Source: Megascapheus bottae
Lineage: Eukaryota; Chordata; Mammalia; Rodentia; Geomyidae
Assembly: GCA_024803745.1 (NCBI GenBank)
Contig: JANJXV010000017.1
Span: 1,323,001 to 1,387,000, forward strand
Direction of reading: 5' to 3'
Length of the DNA: 64,000 bases
The position numbers were made by a program, and so were the translations under genes. Every line of letters begins with the position of its first letter. Position 1 is the first letter of the stretch. Below the pieces are notes generated by a model, which was given only the letters and a program-made list of their open reading frames with translations, ran no database searches and was not told where the DNA came from. This document shows positions 1 through 11,370 of the stretch, piece by piece.

Positions 1-2197
1 TGGCATTTCACTTTGTTGGTTTCTGGATTTGAACTCAGGGTCTGGGCGCTGTCTCTCAGCTCTCCAGCTCAAGGCTAGCACCCTGCCACTGTGAGTCCCG
101 AGCTTGGTGCTTGAGTGCTTCCCCCAGCTTTTCAGCTGCCACTTCGAGCTCCAAAGCAACTCTGTCCCAGCATCCTGCTGGCAGATTAGACACCACAGTC
201 TCACAAGGACTTTGCTTTGCCCGGGCAGGCTCAAAACTGCGGCTTTCAGATCAATGAGTCCTACAAAAGGCCACTTTACTCCAATTAGAAGCAACAAGGT
301 GGTCAACTTAGAAATAGTCTCTAAGCATGATCTTACCTGGAACTTGGTGAGGGCCAAACTTACATCTGAATGAGGATCTGCTGTCCTTCTCCATGGGCCT
401 TCTGGAGATTGCTATAAAGTAACTTACAAGAATAAGCTGAAATAGCAATTAAGCAACCATTTTGGTAGTCCTAATTTTCCTTGTTTCTTTTTTTGAAACA
501 AAGCTTTAGGACAACTTTACTTTTAAATTTTGTTCAAAAATCATTTCTAATTGTCTTTAAAACTTTTACACTTTTTAACTTAAACTCTTAACACTTTGGT
601 CTTTATTTGCATTTGAAAAACCTTTAAGGCTAAAGAAATTCCCTTTGCCTCCAGGCCCCCTAGCCCCCAAGTCACTCCCTTTGCCTTTAGAAGAGGCTTT
701 TTGTTTTATTCTGCAGTTTAGATTATTACTGCCTAGAACTCCATCAACAGTTTAAACTCAAATAACAGTTTTTCCCTAATGCAAGAATTACAAACATCAG
801 TGCACCAAAAGTCTAAGTCTGGACTTAGTTTCCTTCCCCCCTCCCTCTTTTTTTTTCAACATTTTATCATCAGATTTCCAGTGTCAGTCAGCAAGAAAAG
901 ACAGATAGGCAAAGTTTCTGACATTAATGAACAATTTTACATTTAAATCTCTAATACATATCTCCAAACTTTAAAGGTAATAAATCCCAAATTCCCTAAT
1001 ACCTCTGGGTTAAACAGGATACAATGTTTACAATGTAAACAGCTCTAAGTATTACAAAACCAGATTTTTTTTAATGCAGATTTCAGGATCTTTAGAAAAA
1101 TACTTTTTACCAATTTCTCTTTAACACAATGTAATAATCCTTTGAGACATTGTAAAACATTCAAACCTAATATTTTTCTTGAAGTTTTAAGCTTAGATTT
1201 ACCCAATTGCCTTTGTGTTTAAGTATAAATTTATCCATTGTTTTATACAGCATGCTGACAATTTAACCTTGAACATGTTCACTCACTCATTCACACACAT
1301 TCATACTCAAAGATCTTAAAGCGCGCAAATTAATATCGGCCACTCATTTTCCGGAAGTTAGTGTCAAGAGAGCTTTGCCAATTTTACTCTTGCAGGTGAG
1401 AACCAGATTCAAAACAAAACTTTTTGCAAGGCAACTTAGCTGGAATTTATTTTTCCAGGGCTTGTTACAACTGCAGACATGGGGGAGTGGCCATACTAGG
1501 CCCAGAAATGTTCAAATAAATAACAAGGATGTGTGCTTGAGTACACACAGAAAAACCATAAGGATCCATAGTTAGAACTGGTACCAATTTTAAAGACAAA
1601 ACTGGACAAGGAAAAATATGTAACATGAGCAAGACAGAGAAGCGGAGACTTTTAAATAATCAGACATTGACATATAACAAGAAAATTGGACTTAATCAGA
1701 TACACTTAACACAAAAAACATGAGCTCAGATGAATGTTTTCACCAAACAGCTATTTTTAGATTTAGACATGTCTTGCTGGTGGACAAGAAACTCAGAAGG
1801 GGAGGGGGGTCAAGGCGTCCCTTGACCACCCAGGCTTCTATTTTAGGCCCACAGTGCACCTTTTTAAAAAAAATAAAATAAAAAATAAAACAAAACACAG
1901 ACATACAGGGGGACGGCCAAATTTTACTTACCTCTGGAGGCCTTTGCTTTTCACCTGGGCATCTTTTACAAAAAAGGTTCTTAAGAAGAGGGATGGTAAA
2001 GACAAAATAAAAAGAACAATCCTTTATCTCAATAGTATACAATTTGTAAAAGAACAATTGTCACATATTAAATTGTGTAGAGTCAATGAATATGTTAAAA
2101 GGTCCCTACATAATAGTAAAAGGAGGAGAAACACAGCTCATATGAATGTGTTGAACAAGTGGATCAGTAGCAGTCCCAATTGACATGCACAAATAAC
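1..2197 (-). other. ERV-A non-coding 3' region (no env)
   Basis: This stretch lies downstream of the integrase remnant in ERV-A and aligns by eye with 39550-41724 of ERV-B. I see no envelope-like frame. The first about 290 bases carry two degenerate copies of a SINE right-monomer-like sequence in reverse orientation on the plus strand. A consensus splice donor (GTAAGT, minus strand) lies at 1926-1931. Tracts of A and T near 1863-1893 differ in length from ERV-B. The short frames here are not shared as proteins with the other copy. Confidence 0.7.
1926..1931 (-). promoter_or_regulatory. Putative splice donor downstream of pol, ERV-A
   Basis: The plus strand reads acttac, so the minus strand reads AGAG|GTAAGT, a near-perfect 5' splice site. 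The same site is at 41501-41506 in ERV-B. In betaretroviruses a second donor downstream of pol can serve accessory transcripts; here the role is inference. Confidence 0.4.
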
Positions 2198-2620
2198 TCA
2201 AGTCCTTCCCACGTCGCAGGATGCACCACTGGAGGGTTGGGGGTGTAGGCCCAGTGAGTCGCTGCTTGGATGGCCACTGTCACTCTCCACAATCCAAACG
2301 CAGCGTTCAGGCAACCAGCGGGCGTCATTTTCTCCTTGTGAAAAAACACATACATGCCCTTGACCCCAGGTTAGAACAGGATCGGGTCTGTGCCAAGCAC
2401 CAATTAGGGGATCCTTCCACTTTACTAAGGCAAAAGCACGCTGCTCTCTTTTTTCCCAGAATCGCTGAGCAGCAGATAAATTATTTAAGTCCAAATTCAA
2501 AAAATTTAAAACAAATAAAGCATGATTAAGTATATTCACAGAGGTAGCAGAATACAATTCCCCCTTCTGTATTTTAACAGTTTGATGTTTTAGTAATCCA
2601 TTAGCTCGCTCCACAATACC
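2198..2620 (-). pseudogene. ERV-A pol remnant: integrase C-terminal part
   Basis: The frame begins in the integrase catalytic-core end (MERANG, which contains the catalytic Glu of the DDE triad) and continues through the C-terminal domain to a stop near 2198. It matches the last about 130 residues of the ERV-B pro-pol frame with scattered substitutions. Immediately upstream, at about 2616-2622, the sequence jumps to the G-patch region that lies about 2.2 kb away in ERV-B. RT, RNase H and the first two catalytic Asp residues of integrase are therefore absent. No function is expected. Confidence 0.85.
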
Positions 2621-2621
2621 C

Positions 2622-4518
2622 TAATCCTTGTCTCTGTGAGCCAAACTGGGGTTGGAGTGGCTCAGGCCCTCCCTGTGCTGCTTGGGGTGGCACGGAAGAG
2701 GCCGGAGACTGATTTTGGGGGGTTGTTAGAAGATGTACTTGTGCCTGAGAAGAGGGAGGGACTGCCCCATAGTTTTGTGGGGTCAGGGGCTGGCCCCTTC
2801 TCCAGTTTCCCGAAAACGGGTGGCCATTGCGATTTGTTGCTGACTTGCAATCTTTAGCCCAGTGCTTCCCTTTACCACAGCGTGGACATGTGCCAGGTGA
2901 TGTTTCTTTCTCTAACTTGGCCTGGCGTGGGCATTGCGCCATCCAATGTCCTATTTGTCCACAAGAGAAGCAACGCCCTGGGGGTCTAGCAGCCCGAGAA
3001 TGCTGCTGGCCTCTATATTTTATAAATTTAGTAACAGTCTTTCCTTGAGGAGCGGAGGCTAAAGTGAGGCCTTGTACAGAGGAGGGTCCTATATCAGCAC
3101 ACAGTGAAATAAAGTCCGTGATTCCTCCCTTATTCCTATGGGGTCTGATAGCCGCCTGACAGGCGGCGTTGTCATTTTCATAGGCTATGTGTCTAACTAT
3201 AATCTTCCTTGCGTTCTCATCTTGTACTAGGCGGTCTGCAGTCTCCATTAATCGAGACAAAAATTCTAGATAAGGTTCATTCAGTCCCTGTTTAACTTCT
3301 ACTAAATTTTTTGTACGATTGGAATTACGTAACCTTTTCCAAGCCTCTTTCACCGCAGCATTTATTTGTAAATAGGCTTCCTTTGCATAACCCAATTGAT
3401 CTTCGGTGTTTTTATAGGTTCCCTCTCCTACCAACTGATCAAAAGTGTAAGGCAGGTTCTTAGACCTATTTGTTTCAATTTTAGCCCGACACTGTGCAGT
3501 GAACTCTGTCTCCCATAATAAGTACTCTCCTGCACTAAGGCATGCTCTGGCAAGCCGCTTCCAGTCATTTGGGCATACAACACCAGCACACGCGGCCTCT
3601 AACATTACTTGAGAAAAGGGGCAGTTGGCCCATATTGGGAGCAGGCACTTTTTAAATCCTGTAATAGTTTAACAGGAACAGGTTGATGGTATACTTGTTC
3701 ATCATGATCAACTAAACTAGGGAAGCATCGAAGCCCTGAAATATCCTCCCTCTCTCTAGCAGCCTGAGCCAGGTTTAATTGCGATGCACTGTGCCTGGTT
3801 GTAGTGCCCGTTAAAAGGGACTTGTTGCTAGGGCCTTTAGGGTTGCTTAAAGGTTGAAAAAGGGATTGGGGCCGTAAGGCTGCAGCCGGAGGCGGTGGGT
3901 GTGAGGGGTAAGGTTTAGAATCAGACACCATAGTGGCCTGAGGGTCATATTTCTTTCCTACTTCTGGGGGGGCTCTCTGCTCTATCCCCATTTTCGATAG
4001 AAGATGTAGGATTTCTTCTAACTTCTTCTCCATCGTAGCTATCCGGTCCTCCATTGGCTCATCATAACTTTCCTCCTTGATATTCAAATCTGAATTCTGA
4101 TACTCAATATCTACAGGTTGTTGTTCCCTTTTCAAGATCTCACTTAGACTCTCTTGGGCTGCGGCATATGGCTCAGCCTCAGGTTTTTCAGAAGGGTCCT
4201 TTAATTCATAAATTTCCCTTAATTCAAGATTAAGTTCAGCATTCTCATGTTGAGGATTTATGTATTCACTTACTAAATTCCATACATTAATAGCCTCTAC
4301 TGGGATCTTTTCGGGGCCATATACATTATAATAATCTTGAATTCCTTTCCTATCCGCTGCCAGGTTTTTAGGAATTCCTTCTCTATAGACCTCGGGCATG
4401 CCTCCTCGACAAACTGTAGGAAGCTCGGAAGCAGCCCTTGTCTCACCCATGTTCCGTGGGCTTCAAGTATGCCTCTTAGGACCGGTACATATAGCCTGCG
4501 GCCATTAACTTGACCCAT
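2622..4518 (-). pseudogene. ERV-A gag, frameshifted
   Basis: This encodes the structural polyprotein of a class II ERV. It starts with MGQ (a myristoylation-type Gly2) at 4518, in the same place as the ERV-B gag start. The reading frame then changes twice: near 4450, and near 3605 where a one-base loss gives a premature stop. The N-terminal matrix part, the proline-rich linker, the capsid part and two CX2CX4HX4C zinc knuckles (about 2860-2970) are still readable in pieces. Downstream of the knuckles the frame runs across a deletion junction at about 2682 into a pro/G-patch scrap. It cannot make a full Gag. Confidence 0.88.
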
Positions 4519-4590
4519 AATTTTTACTCTGGACAGCCTCCCGCTCTCTCATTCTCTTAAAATCCTCTCCTAATAGTCCTACGATGCGTC

Positions 4591-4596
4591 ACTCAC
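4591..4596 (-). promoter_or_regulatory. Leader splice donor, ERV-A
   Basis: The minus strand reads GTG|GTGAGT between the primer binding site and gag, matching the leader donor of ERV-B at 47032-47037. This is the usual position of a retroviral major splice donor. Confidence 0.5.
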
Positions 4597-4634
4597 CACA
4601 GCGGGGTCCTCCACCTGCATCCCAGATTTTCAGG

Positions 4635-4652
4635 GTCCCTGTTCGGGCACCA
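4635..4652 (-). other. Primer binding site, tRNA-Lys3 type, one mismatch (ERV-A)
   Basis: The minus strand complements the 3' end of tRNA-Lys3 at 17 of 18 positions; the mismatch is at 4649. It sits 2 nt from the LTR edge, as in ERV-B. Confidence 0.85.
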
Positions 4653-4654
4653 CT

Positions 4655-4761
4655 TGCTGGGGCCTACTGGCAGCAAATTGGGGTTCCTGAAATAGGGGGC
4701 AAGGACTGGAAAAAATAGATGAGAGACAAACACATCGGGTCCGGGAGGTCTGCAGCCCAGA
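4655..4761 (-). repeat. ERV-A 5' LTR fragment (U5 end)
   Basis: This starts with TG on the plus strand and matches the first about 105 bases of the ERV-B LTR as read on the plus strand (the U5 end), then stops abruptly at about 4761. U3, with the TATA-like and AATAAA signals, is missing, so the provirus has no 5' promoter here. Confidence 0.8.
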
Positions 4762-4855
4762 TATGAGTTTCATAGACTTTTCTGCCCTGATTTACTTCAA
4801 ACTGATCTTTCGATCACAGAGCAGTTAGGTTTACAGACATGAGCCATTACTGTCC
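4762..4855 (-). repeat. Old 7SL/B1-like SINE fragment at the ERV-A edge
   Basis: The plus strand carries words such as catagacttttctgccc and acagacatgagcca, which match the reverse complement of the left part of the composite SINEs at 11013 and 48885. The LTR fragment abuts it directly. The stretch 4856-5063 that follows has nothing I recognise. Confidence 0.5.
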
Positions 4856-5073
4856 TATTTTAAGTTCATTTATTTATCAATCTTAGGTCCTCCATTTCAG
4901 AGCAGAAAAGAAATAGCATACAAATTATTAGTGTGCTGCAAAAACATTCAAGTATACTTGATTAGTTCTAAACAATTATTGTTTAGTATCAAGCCAGGGA
5001 TAAACTGAGTTTTTCTTAGAAAATAATTGATATTGTACATCTTCTTGTTTTTAATCATTAAACATGATCATGA

Positions 5074-5260
5074 GGGGCCAGCAGTTTGGCCTAGTGGTAG
5101 AGTGCTTGCCTAGCATGCACAAAGACCCGGGTTCGATTCCTTGGCACCACATAAATAGAAAAAAAGCCTGAAGTGATGCTGAGGCTCAAGTGTTAGAGCT
5201 CTAGCCTTGAGAAAGTCTAAGCAAACTTGGGACTAGCAAAAAATGAATAAATAAATAAAT
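5074..5260 (+). repeat. IDL-Geo-like dimeric SINE, plus strand
   Basis: The left half is ID/tRNA-Ala-like with A- and B-box words (tggcctagtggtagagtg, gggttcgattcc). The right half is a second tRNA-like monomer. The tail is (AATA)n. The 10-bp direct repeat atgatcatga at 5064-5073 and 5261-5270 flanks it exactly, marking a retroposition event. Confidence 0.88.
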
Positions 5261-5270
5261 ATGATCATGA

Positions 5271-6418
5271 AAATAAATACTTTAATACAGGGAAAATATT
5301 CTAAATGACTTAATTATGTATTCATGTCTGTGTTACTTTAATGATATCAAGTATTCTGCAAATCAATAATTATCATCATTAAACACACTATTTCCCTAAA
5401 AGCTCCTATATATGTTCTATAAGAACTGCTTTTCAAAATCTGTAGAATTCCTTTCCCTACACACCAGCGTCCTCTGTTTAACTGATGGTATTTTGTGCCT
5501 TCTTTTTCTATTGTGATTAAAAGCTAAAGAAGTTTCAAAGTAAATTTTTTCCATCTATCTTTCAATAGATGATACAATGGGGTATTTTTCTATTTGCTGT
5601 ATTTCTTTTTGTTTTGCTTTAGTTTGTTCTGGACAGACTATGAAGAATTGAAATTGGATTGTGAGTGTATTTCTTAAAATCCATCTCATTATATTAGATT
5701 TATAAAAGCCTTGCATTTGGTCATCAAAATATTAATTCTGGGGAACAAAAACTCATATCTAAAAATCTAGAGAGGGAAATGGTGTTTTAAATGAAGTTTT
5801 CTCTTGTTATTTTTACTATACCCTATCTTAAAGAGAATTGTAAAGAAACTGTTGATAGCCGAATTATTGTCTTCTAACATCCCCAAGTATGCATAATACC
5901 TTTTGTTATGGCAGGAGTCTCTTGTCATTTCAGATCATTTAGAATGACAGCATTAGACATAAAACAAGAGTAAGGTTCATCTTAGCTATTAAAAATTCTA
6001 ATGACATAAAAGCCAATTATTGTAGATTCAGGTGGTTATTTTGAGTGTACTTTAGTATGTGACAGCCAAGGTAAACATTTCAACTCCAGACAGATCCATT
6101 AATTAATTACCACTCAGGATTCTAAAGCTTGCTTAGGTGTTTCAGGAGCCATATGGAATACTTATAAGATTTGCACTCTAGTAAGTCAGGACAGACAATG
6201 TAGAATTTTCAAACTTTTGTTGCATGTAATTGTTTAACATGGACTTCCAATATAAGCTTTGACTTAAAATTTTTACCCCAAACTATTTTGTCCTCTTAAA
6301 AGCCTCTCTATATAAAAAATCTATAACAATTTTAAAATTAAAAATAGGTGTCCGCAAAGGGCAACCTTTCGACAATTCCTTAGACTTGGTTTTACTTAAA
6401 TACATATTATACTGGTCA
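5271..6418. other. No recognised feature
   Basis: AT-rich sequence without a long open frame or a repeat I recognise. Confidence 0.5.
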
Positions 6419-6462
6419 GTGTGTGTGTGTGTGTGTATGTGTGTGTGTGTGTGTGTGTGTGC
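6419..6462. repeat. (GT)n microsatellite
   Basis: Near-perfect GT dinucleotide run with one interruption (gtat). Confidence 0.97.
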
Positions 6463-6554
6463 TGTGAATTCTTTAGCCTAGTGTGATTTTTTAGTCCTAA
6501 TCTCTTAAAATTAGCATTAATTATTTTTATATTATTTTATAAGTATTTTTCTTA

Positions 6555-6960
6555 TCTTTAAGTAGTTGTACAAAGGAATTGCCATTCAACAAAGAAGTTT
6601 ATGGATATAATGTATTGTTCAATGTCACACCTTTCAACATTCTCAACCATCACTCATAACCCATCACTCTCTTTTCCTAATTTCTTAGGATGTGGATTTT
6701 TTGCCATTTCACAAAGCAGTTTATGTATTCAATGTATCCTGATTTGTACCACTCCTTTCAACATTTCCACCCTCTTTCAATCACTACTTCTATTATTTTT
6801 CTTAATTTTGTGGTCTATACCATGTACTCTTGATTGCATCCTTCCCTCTTCTCACCTTCATTTGTCTACTCCCGCTTTGTTTCCTCCCCTGCAAGTACCA
6901 ATTTCCTGGTACTTATTTTGTTAGGGTTTGATGTTGTCTTACTATCTTTTTGTCTGTGCT
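6555..6960 (-). repeat. Old L1 3'-end fragments
   Basis: The stretch contains two similar blocks (about 6565-6660 and 6705-6800) with words like tacaaagg, caatgt and accactcctttcaacat. They resemble the old L1 3'UTR ends at 47560 and 51170. A pyrimidine-rich tract follows. The short open frame across it is incidental. Confidence 0.45.
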
Positions 6961-7042
6961 GAAGTATAGCCATAATCCTTACATCTCAAGTAGCTGAGGT
7001 GTTAGGCATGAATCATTATGTTTTCCTAGAGGAAAAATTTCT

Positions 7043-7244
7043 TTTTTTTCTTTTTTTTTTGCCAGTCCTAGGCTTGAGCTCAGGGCCTGAGCACTGTCCT
7101 TGGACTTTCTCAAGGCTAGAGCTCTACCACTTGAGCCTCAGCACCACTTCTGGCTTTTTGCTATATGTGGCACCGAGGAATTGAACCCGGGTCTTCATGC
7201 ATGCTAGGCAAGCACTTTAACCACTAGGCCAAATTCCTGGCCCC
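7043..7244 (-). repeat. IDL-Geo-like SINE, minus strand
   Basis: T-rich tail first, then the reversed right monomer (gccagtcctaggcttgag) and the reversed ID-like left half ending in ggccccc. An imperfect 17-18-bp direct repeat (cctagaggaaaaatttct) flanks it at about 7025-7042 and 7244-7260. Confidence 0.88.
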
Positions 7245-7260
7245 CTAGAGGAAAATTTCT

Positions 7261-9085
7261 TAAGAATTTCATGTCCTATGGGTGATGAGGCAAATCTGTA
7301 GTATAGACGAAGGCATCTCTAATTTACTAGAAACATGAGTAAGTCCCTACTAAAATTCAGCAAATGTCATTAAAACCCTTCTTAAACTGAAAAGTCCCAC
7401 AGATTCTTGTATATCTAAAGTGTATCATAAACTGAGGGTCATCTTATTGTCCTAGAATTTTGGCTTAGAGGAAAAGTGAAGAGGTTGGAATCTTGGGTAA
7501 GGGGAAGCAATCTATGAACCTGAGTTCTAGCTAGCTAGTTGAAGATTCCTTCCACCTGTCACAGTTTTCAGGGTGGCATCTTTAATAAGAAAATACTTTG
7601 AACACATATAAAATAGGGAAGAATACTGAAATTTTACTCTAGCTCAATTTCCACTGTTTATAGATGAGAAATGACTTGGTCAAATTAATGTGATGAGTGC
7701 CAGATCAAGGAGGAAAGGCTTATATTTCTTAGATTAATTTTTCTGGAGCAGACAATCATCCATCGTCAGCCTCTCTTACATTGTATCATGATTAGCCTGT
7801 TTAGTCAATAGTCACCAATAATCCTGTCACCAGTGGAAAGTTTGTTTCTTTTGTGTAAAGAAACTCTGACAGTGCCTGACATCAATGTATGTTTTCAAAA
7901 AAAAAAAAAACTTCTAGGAAATCTTCTCTCTACATATCCAGGCAAGGAAACCAACTTTGAATTTTAACTTCTAAATATTCTTCTGGTACCCTGACATTTC
8001 CTGTGTGTAATGACACTATTTGTAACTTCTTAGTGTGATGACTTAATATTGCAAATATCAACAGTAGTAGTCATTGCTGAGGTGGTAGTATAAGAGCGAG
8101 GAAGTCTCTGGAAAACTTAATATACAGTTGATTAATCTTCAACAAATAAGTACGAAAACAAACACAAATAGCCCAAAGTCTTTACTTTTTCAATTTTCCA
8201 ATCTTGAGTCTATCTTATGTACCAAAGTTGTGGTTAAAAAATTCATTCACACTGTCTTCAGTCAGGCTGATACAGACCACAAATAAGCTACCTTATCATC
8301 TCCTCATGTTTGCTCTAAGGAATATTAAATTTCTGATATATAAATGATATCCAATAAATAAGTGAAAGAGAGAAAGGATGAGGTGAAGAGAGAAAGAGAG
8401 AAAAAGTAAAGTAAGTAGATACTTTGGGGAAATAATGTTGGGATATTGGATTAAACGAATTGATTCATGGGCAGCTCTTTGAAGCAGAAAGTTCCAATGA
8501 ATTTTATTTGAGAATATTTTATGTGACATTACACAAGATAGATTGGAACAATGTCTTTTTGTTACCTCCCTGCTTCTCTAATGTCTCATCAATCCAGCAG
8601 TGAAAAAAGACAATATACATGTGAACCAAATCTGGTCCAAGACTGATTTTGTTTTGAGGAAGTTTGAATATTGCCACTACTGTTTGTTTAAAAGCACCTA
8701 CTGTGGTGACTTTCCTGTTACAATGACATATTTGAGTACTTGTGAAGGAGACAGAATAGAAACCAAGGCCTAAAACATTTGCTTAAAATATTTTTTGACC
8801 CGTAGGTTAGAACATCCAGAAAATTGACAAAGAATTTTTTTTACACAGCTCACTCAGGGGAGAACTTTCTAGAATGGGGATCGTAGGGCATCCTAAAGTT
8901 TCCTCATAGGTCTTTGTGTCAATCTTCCTCACATTAATTTAAAAGCATCACTCCATGTACTGCTGCTATTTAGTCAAAAAGGAGGAATTCTGTTTTGATG
9001 AAGCATGGAGCAGCAGAGAATGTCTTTCTTCATGAAGAAAGTGAACATAAGATATGCTAGAAATACAAAAGATCCATATAATTAA
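7261..9085. other. No recognised feature
   Basis: Mixed unique sequence. It has a short A run at 7899-7911 and a purine-rich patch at about 8367-8410. No convincing gene. Confidence 0.5.
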
Positions 9086-9245
9086 TTTTATTTTTTGTGC
9101 TAGCACTGGGGCTTGAACTTAAGTACACACAAAATCCTTTAGCTTTTCACTAAAGGCTAGTGCTCTATTTCTTGAGCCTGTTCTACTGTGATTTTTGCTG
9201 GTAAATTGTATATAAGAGTTTCACAGTCTCTTCTAACTGGGGTTG
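9086..9245 (-). repeat. Old composite SINE, minus strand
   Basis: The reversed right-monomer-like part (ctagcactggggcttgaac ... ggctagtgctctat) is followed by a remnant of the reversed 7SL-like head (aagagtttcacagtctc). It is diverged, with no clear flanking repeat. Confidence 0.55.
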
Positions 9246-9815
9246 TTTCCAAGAGTACATGATTGAAGAGTAAAGGGCATGAGCATGCACAAGGTGGAGA
9301 GGTCACTCTTCTTTAACCTAATCTAGAAAGTGACTTAATATTATCCCCAAAGCATCCTATTGGTATTGCAAGTAAGCATATAATGTTTGACTATCAGAAA
9401 GCAGGGGTTGTTGGAGGCCATGTCGGAGCCTTGTTATTACCTTCAAGTTACTGAAAGCAGTCTCTGTTGGTGAAGACACTTCTAACATCCTTTTGTCTCC
9501 CATTTGGCCTTTGGAATTCAAAGCTGGAGCCCAAAGGGAAGTGAGTCTACAGTTAACTCAGCACAGTAAAGACTGTTACTATCCCACAGAACATCTTTCC
9601 AAAGAGAAATGTGCTCTACCTAAGATATTGTGCTTCTACTTGTAGGAAAGTTGTCTGAGTTTACCAATGTTGTTACAGCAAGACCCTTAAACACTTATGG
9701 GGAAGGTTTTGTTTTGTTTTCATAAATGGTAATCACATAGGTTGCTTACATTGTGGTTTGAACATCTGGATTCCAACTAGTTAGCTATATTTTTAAGATA
9801 ATTAAGTACAATATG
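9246..9815. other. No recognised feature
   Basis: Unique sequence with no supported gene. Confidence 0.45.
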
Positions 9816-9817
9816 AA

Positions 9818-9925
9818 AATGAGAGCATACACCTGCAGTCTCAGCTTTTAGGTAATGAAGGCAGGAGACTCTTGAGTTCTATGATATCATAGATAGACAC
9901 TTCAAAAAAAAAGAAAAACAACAAT
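9818..9925 (+). repeat. B1/7SL-like SINE monomer, diverged
   Basis: It reads like a degenerate 7SL-derived monomer (cacctgcagtctcagctttt ... aggcaggagactcttgagttc) with an A-rich tail at 9903-9918. Confidence 0.5.
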
Positions 9926-10127
9926 TAAAAAAATGCTAAGCAGAAAGACTGCTACTTGCTATGTCTTCAATCCTAGTGTATCAAAAACTTAATTTCTATT
10001 TTCACAGTGTTTTCCTAACACTAATAATTTTATTATAGCAATTTTATATTATAGTCTTCCATTTAATAGAATTTGTTGTTAACTTTCTACACAGGGCTAT
10101 AAATTCCTTGAGAGTAAAAACTGAGTG

Positions 10128-10152
10128 TTCATTCATTCATTCATTCATTCAT
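10128..10152. repeat. (ATTC)n microsatellite
   Basis: About six tandem cattc/attc tetramers. Confidence 0.9.
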
Positions 10153-10225
10153 CTTATGCATATTGAGACTGTTCTATATGTATTATGGCAAAAGCGAGGG
10201 TTGATTTTTAAAAAAATGGTAGGAA

Positions 10226-10850
10226 TAGCAAAGATATGGAGCCAACCCAGATACCCCTCACTTGATAAGTGGATCGACAAGATGTGGTATTTATACACAA
10301 TGGAATTCTATGCTGCTGTCAGAAAGAATGACATCACCCCATTTGTAAGGAAATGGAAAAACTTAGAAAAAATCATATTAAGTGAAGTAAGCCAGACTCA
10401 AAGGAACATAGGCTCAATGGTTTCCCTCATGTAGAAACCTTGGGCCTTCCTAGCAGAGATTTACAATAGAACAAAACCTAGATACATAAGGCCATATAGT
10501 ATGATGCTAAATGAAATGACCTCCAGGATATAGAAACAAAAGCCATATAATGAGTGATTGTTGTCCTTAATGTACTACTTTACCTCTCATCTCTTTTGCT
10601 GTCCCTTGGTTATCTCATATTGTTACAGTATCTCACTTTGTTATCTGATATATTGTATGTATGCTTATTTGGTTATTTGAAGTTGGATAGAGAAGGGGGC
10701 AAAACAAGATGAGGGGTAGGGGAAGGGGAGGGAAATGGGGACCAAGACATGAGAAAGGGTATCAATGTTTGTGAAGTAATGCACCTTCTATCTGATGAAT
10801 ATAATGCGACCCTTCTATTAATAACAATAAAAATATATGAAAAAAAGAAG
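10226..10850 (+). mobile_element. Young L1, 5'-truncated 3' end
   Basis: The last part of ORF2 ([12 protein letters not shown]...) is followed by the L1 3'UTR with its G-rich tract (10685-10740) and an AATAAA-containing A-rich tail. A 14-bp direct repeat (aaaaatggtaggaa) flanks it at 10212-10225 and 10851-10864, so this is one 625-bp target-primed insertion. Confidence 0.93.
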
Positions 10851-11012
10851 AAAAATGGTAGGAAAAGACAAGATAGCTTCTTTTCTGGCATTTACACTCT
10901 AGTGTGAGACCTGGAGAATATGAAGCAAATGTGTAAACAAGTAATTTCAGTCAGTGAAAATCTGTATGAAAAAAATTGTTTCATGAGAGTGATAATAAAG
11001 AGTAGCAGATAT

Positions 11013-11235
11013 AACTGGGTGCCTGTGGTTTATGCTTGTAATCCTAGCTAATCAGGAGGCTGAGCTCTGAGGATCACAGTATGATACCAGCCTGGGTTGG
11101 AAAGTCTGTGAGAATCTTATCCCCAATTAACTGCCCCAATTATGCTGACAGTAGAGTTGTGGCTCTAGTGGTAGAACGCTAAAGAAGCTCAGAGATAATA
11201 CCCAGGTCTTGAGTTCAAGGTTCAGGATCCCCCAT
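11013..11235 (+). repeat. Composite SINE: 7SL/B1-like head plus Geo-like right monomer
   Basis: The head reads gcctgtggtttatgcttgta ... cctagctaatcaggaggctg, a 7SL/Alu-like sequence. After the linker comes a tRNA-like right part (gtggctctagtggtagaac ... ttgagttcaagg) that resembles the right half of the ID-headed SINEs in this window. Confidence 0.75.
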
Positions 11236-11370
11236 TTCCTACCCACCTCACACACGAAGAGTAACAGGTACAGAGTGTGAATGTAGTCCTTTGGCCACGG
11301 AGAGAGGGTGAGATGATTAAAAGCTTCTTGGAATAGAATCTTATCTGTTTTTTTTTCTTTTCTGTCTTTC

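Larger units (their letters stand above)
1..4761 (-). mobile_element. ERV-A: class II endogenous retrovirus, deleted, 5' part
   Basis: Minus-strand provirus fragment that runs off the left edge of the window. From its 5' side (right) it has a partial LTR, a tRNA-Lys3-type primer binding site, a leader splice donor, frameshifted gag, a G-patch-like scrap, the integrase C-terminus and a long non-coding 3' region. The order and sequence closely follow the complete copy at 38458-47432. Two internal deletions relative to that copy remove dUTPase plus protease (about 0.7 kb) and RT through most of integrase (about 2.2 kb). The 3' LTR is outside the window. It cannot encode its own polymerase. Confidence 0.9.

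Noticed and set aside
5074..5145. tRNA gene-like sequence
   Set aside because: It has A- and B-box words but is the left half of a SINE with an A-rich tail and target duplications, repeated many times in the window.
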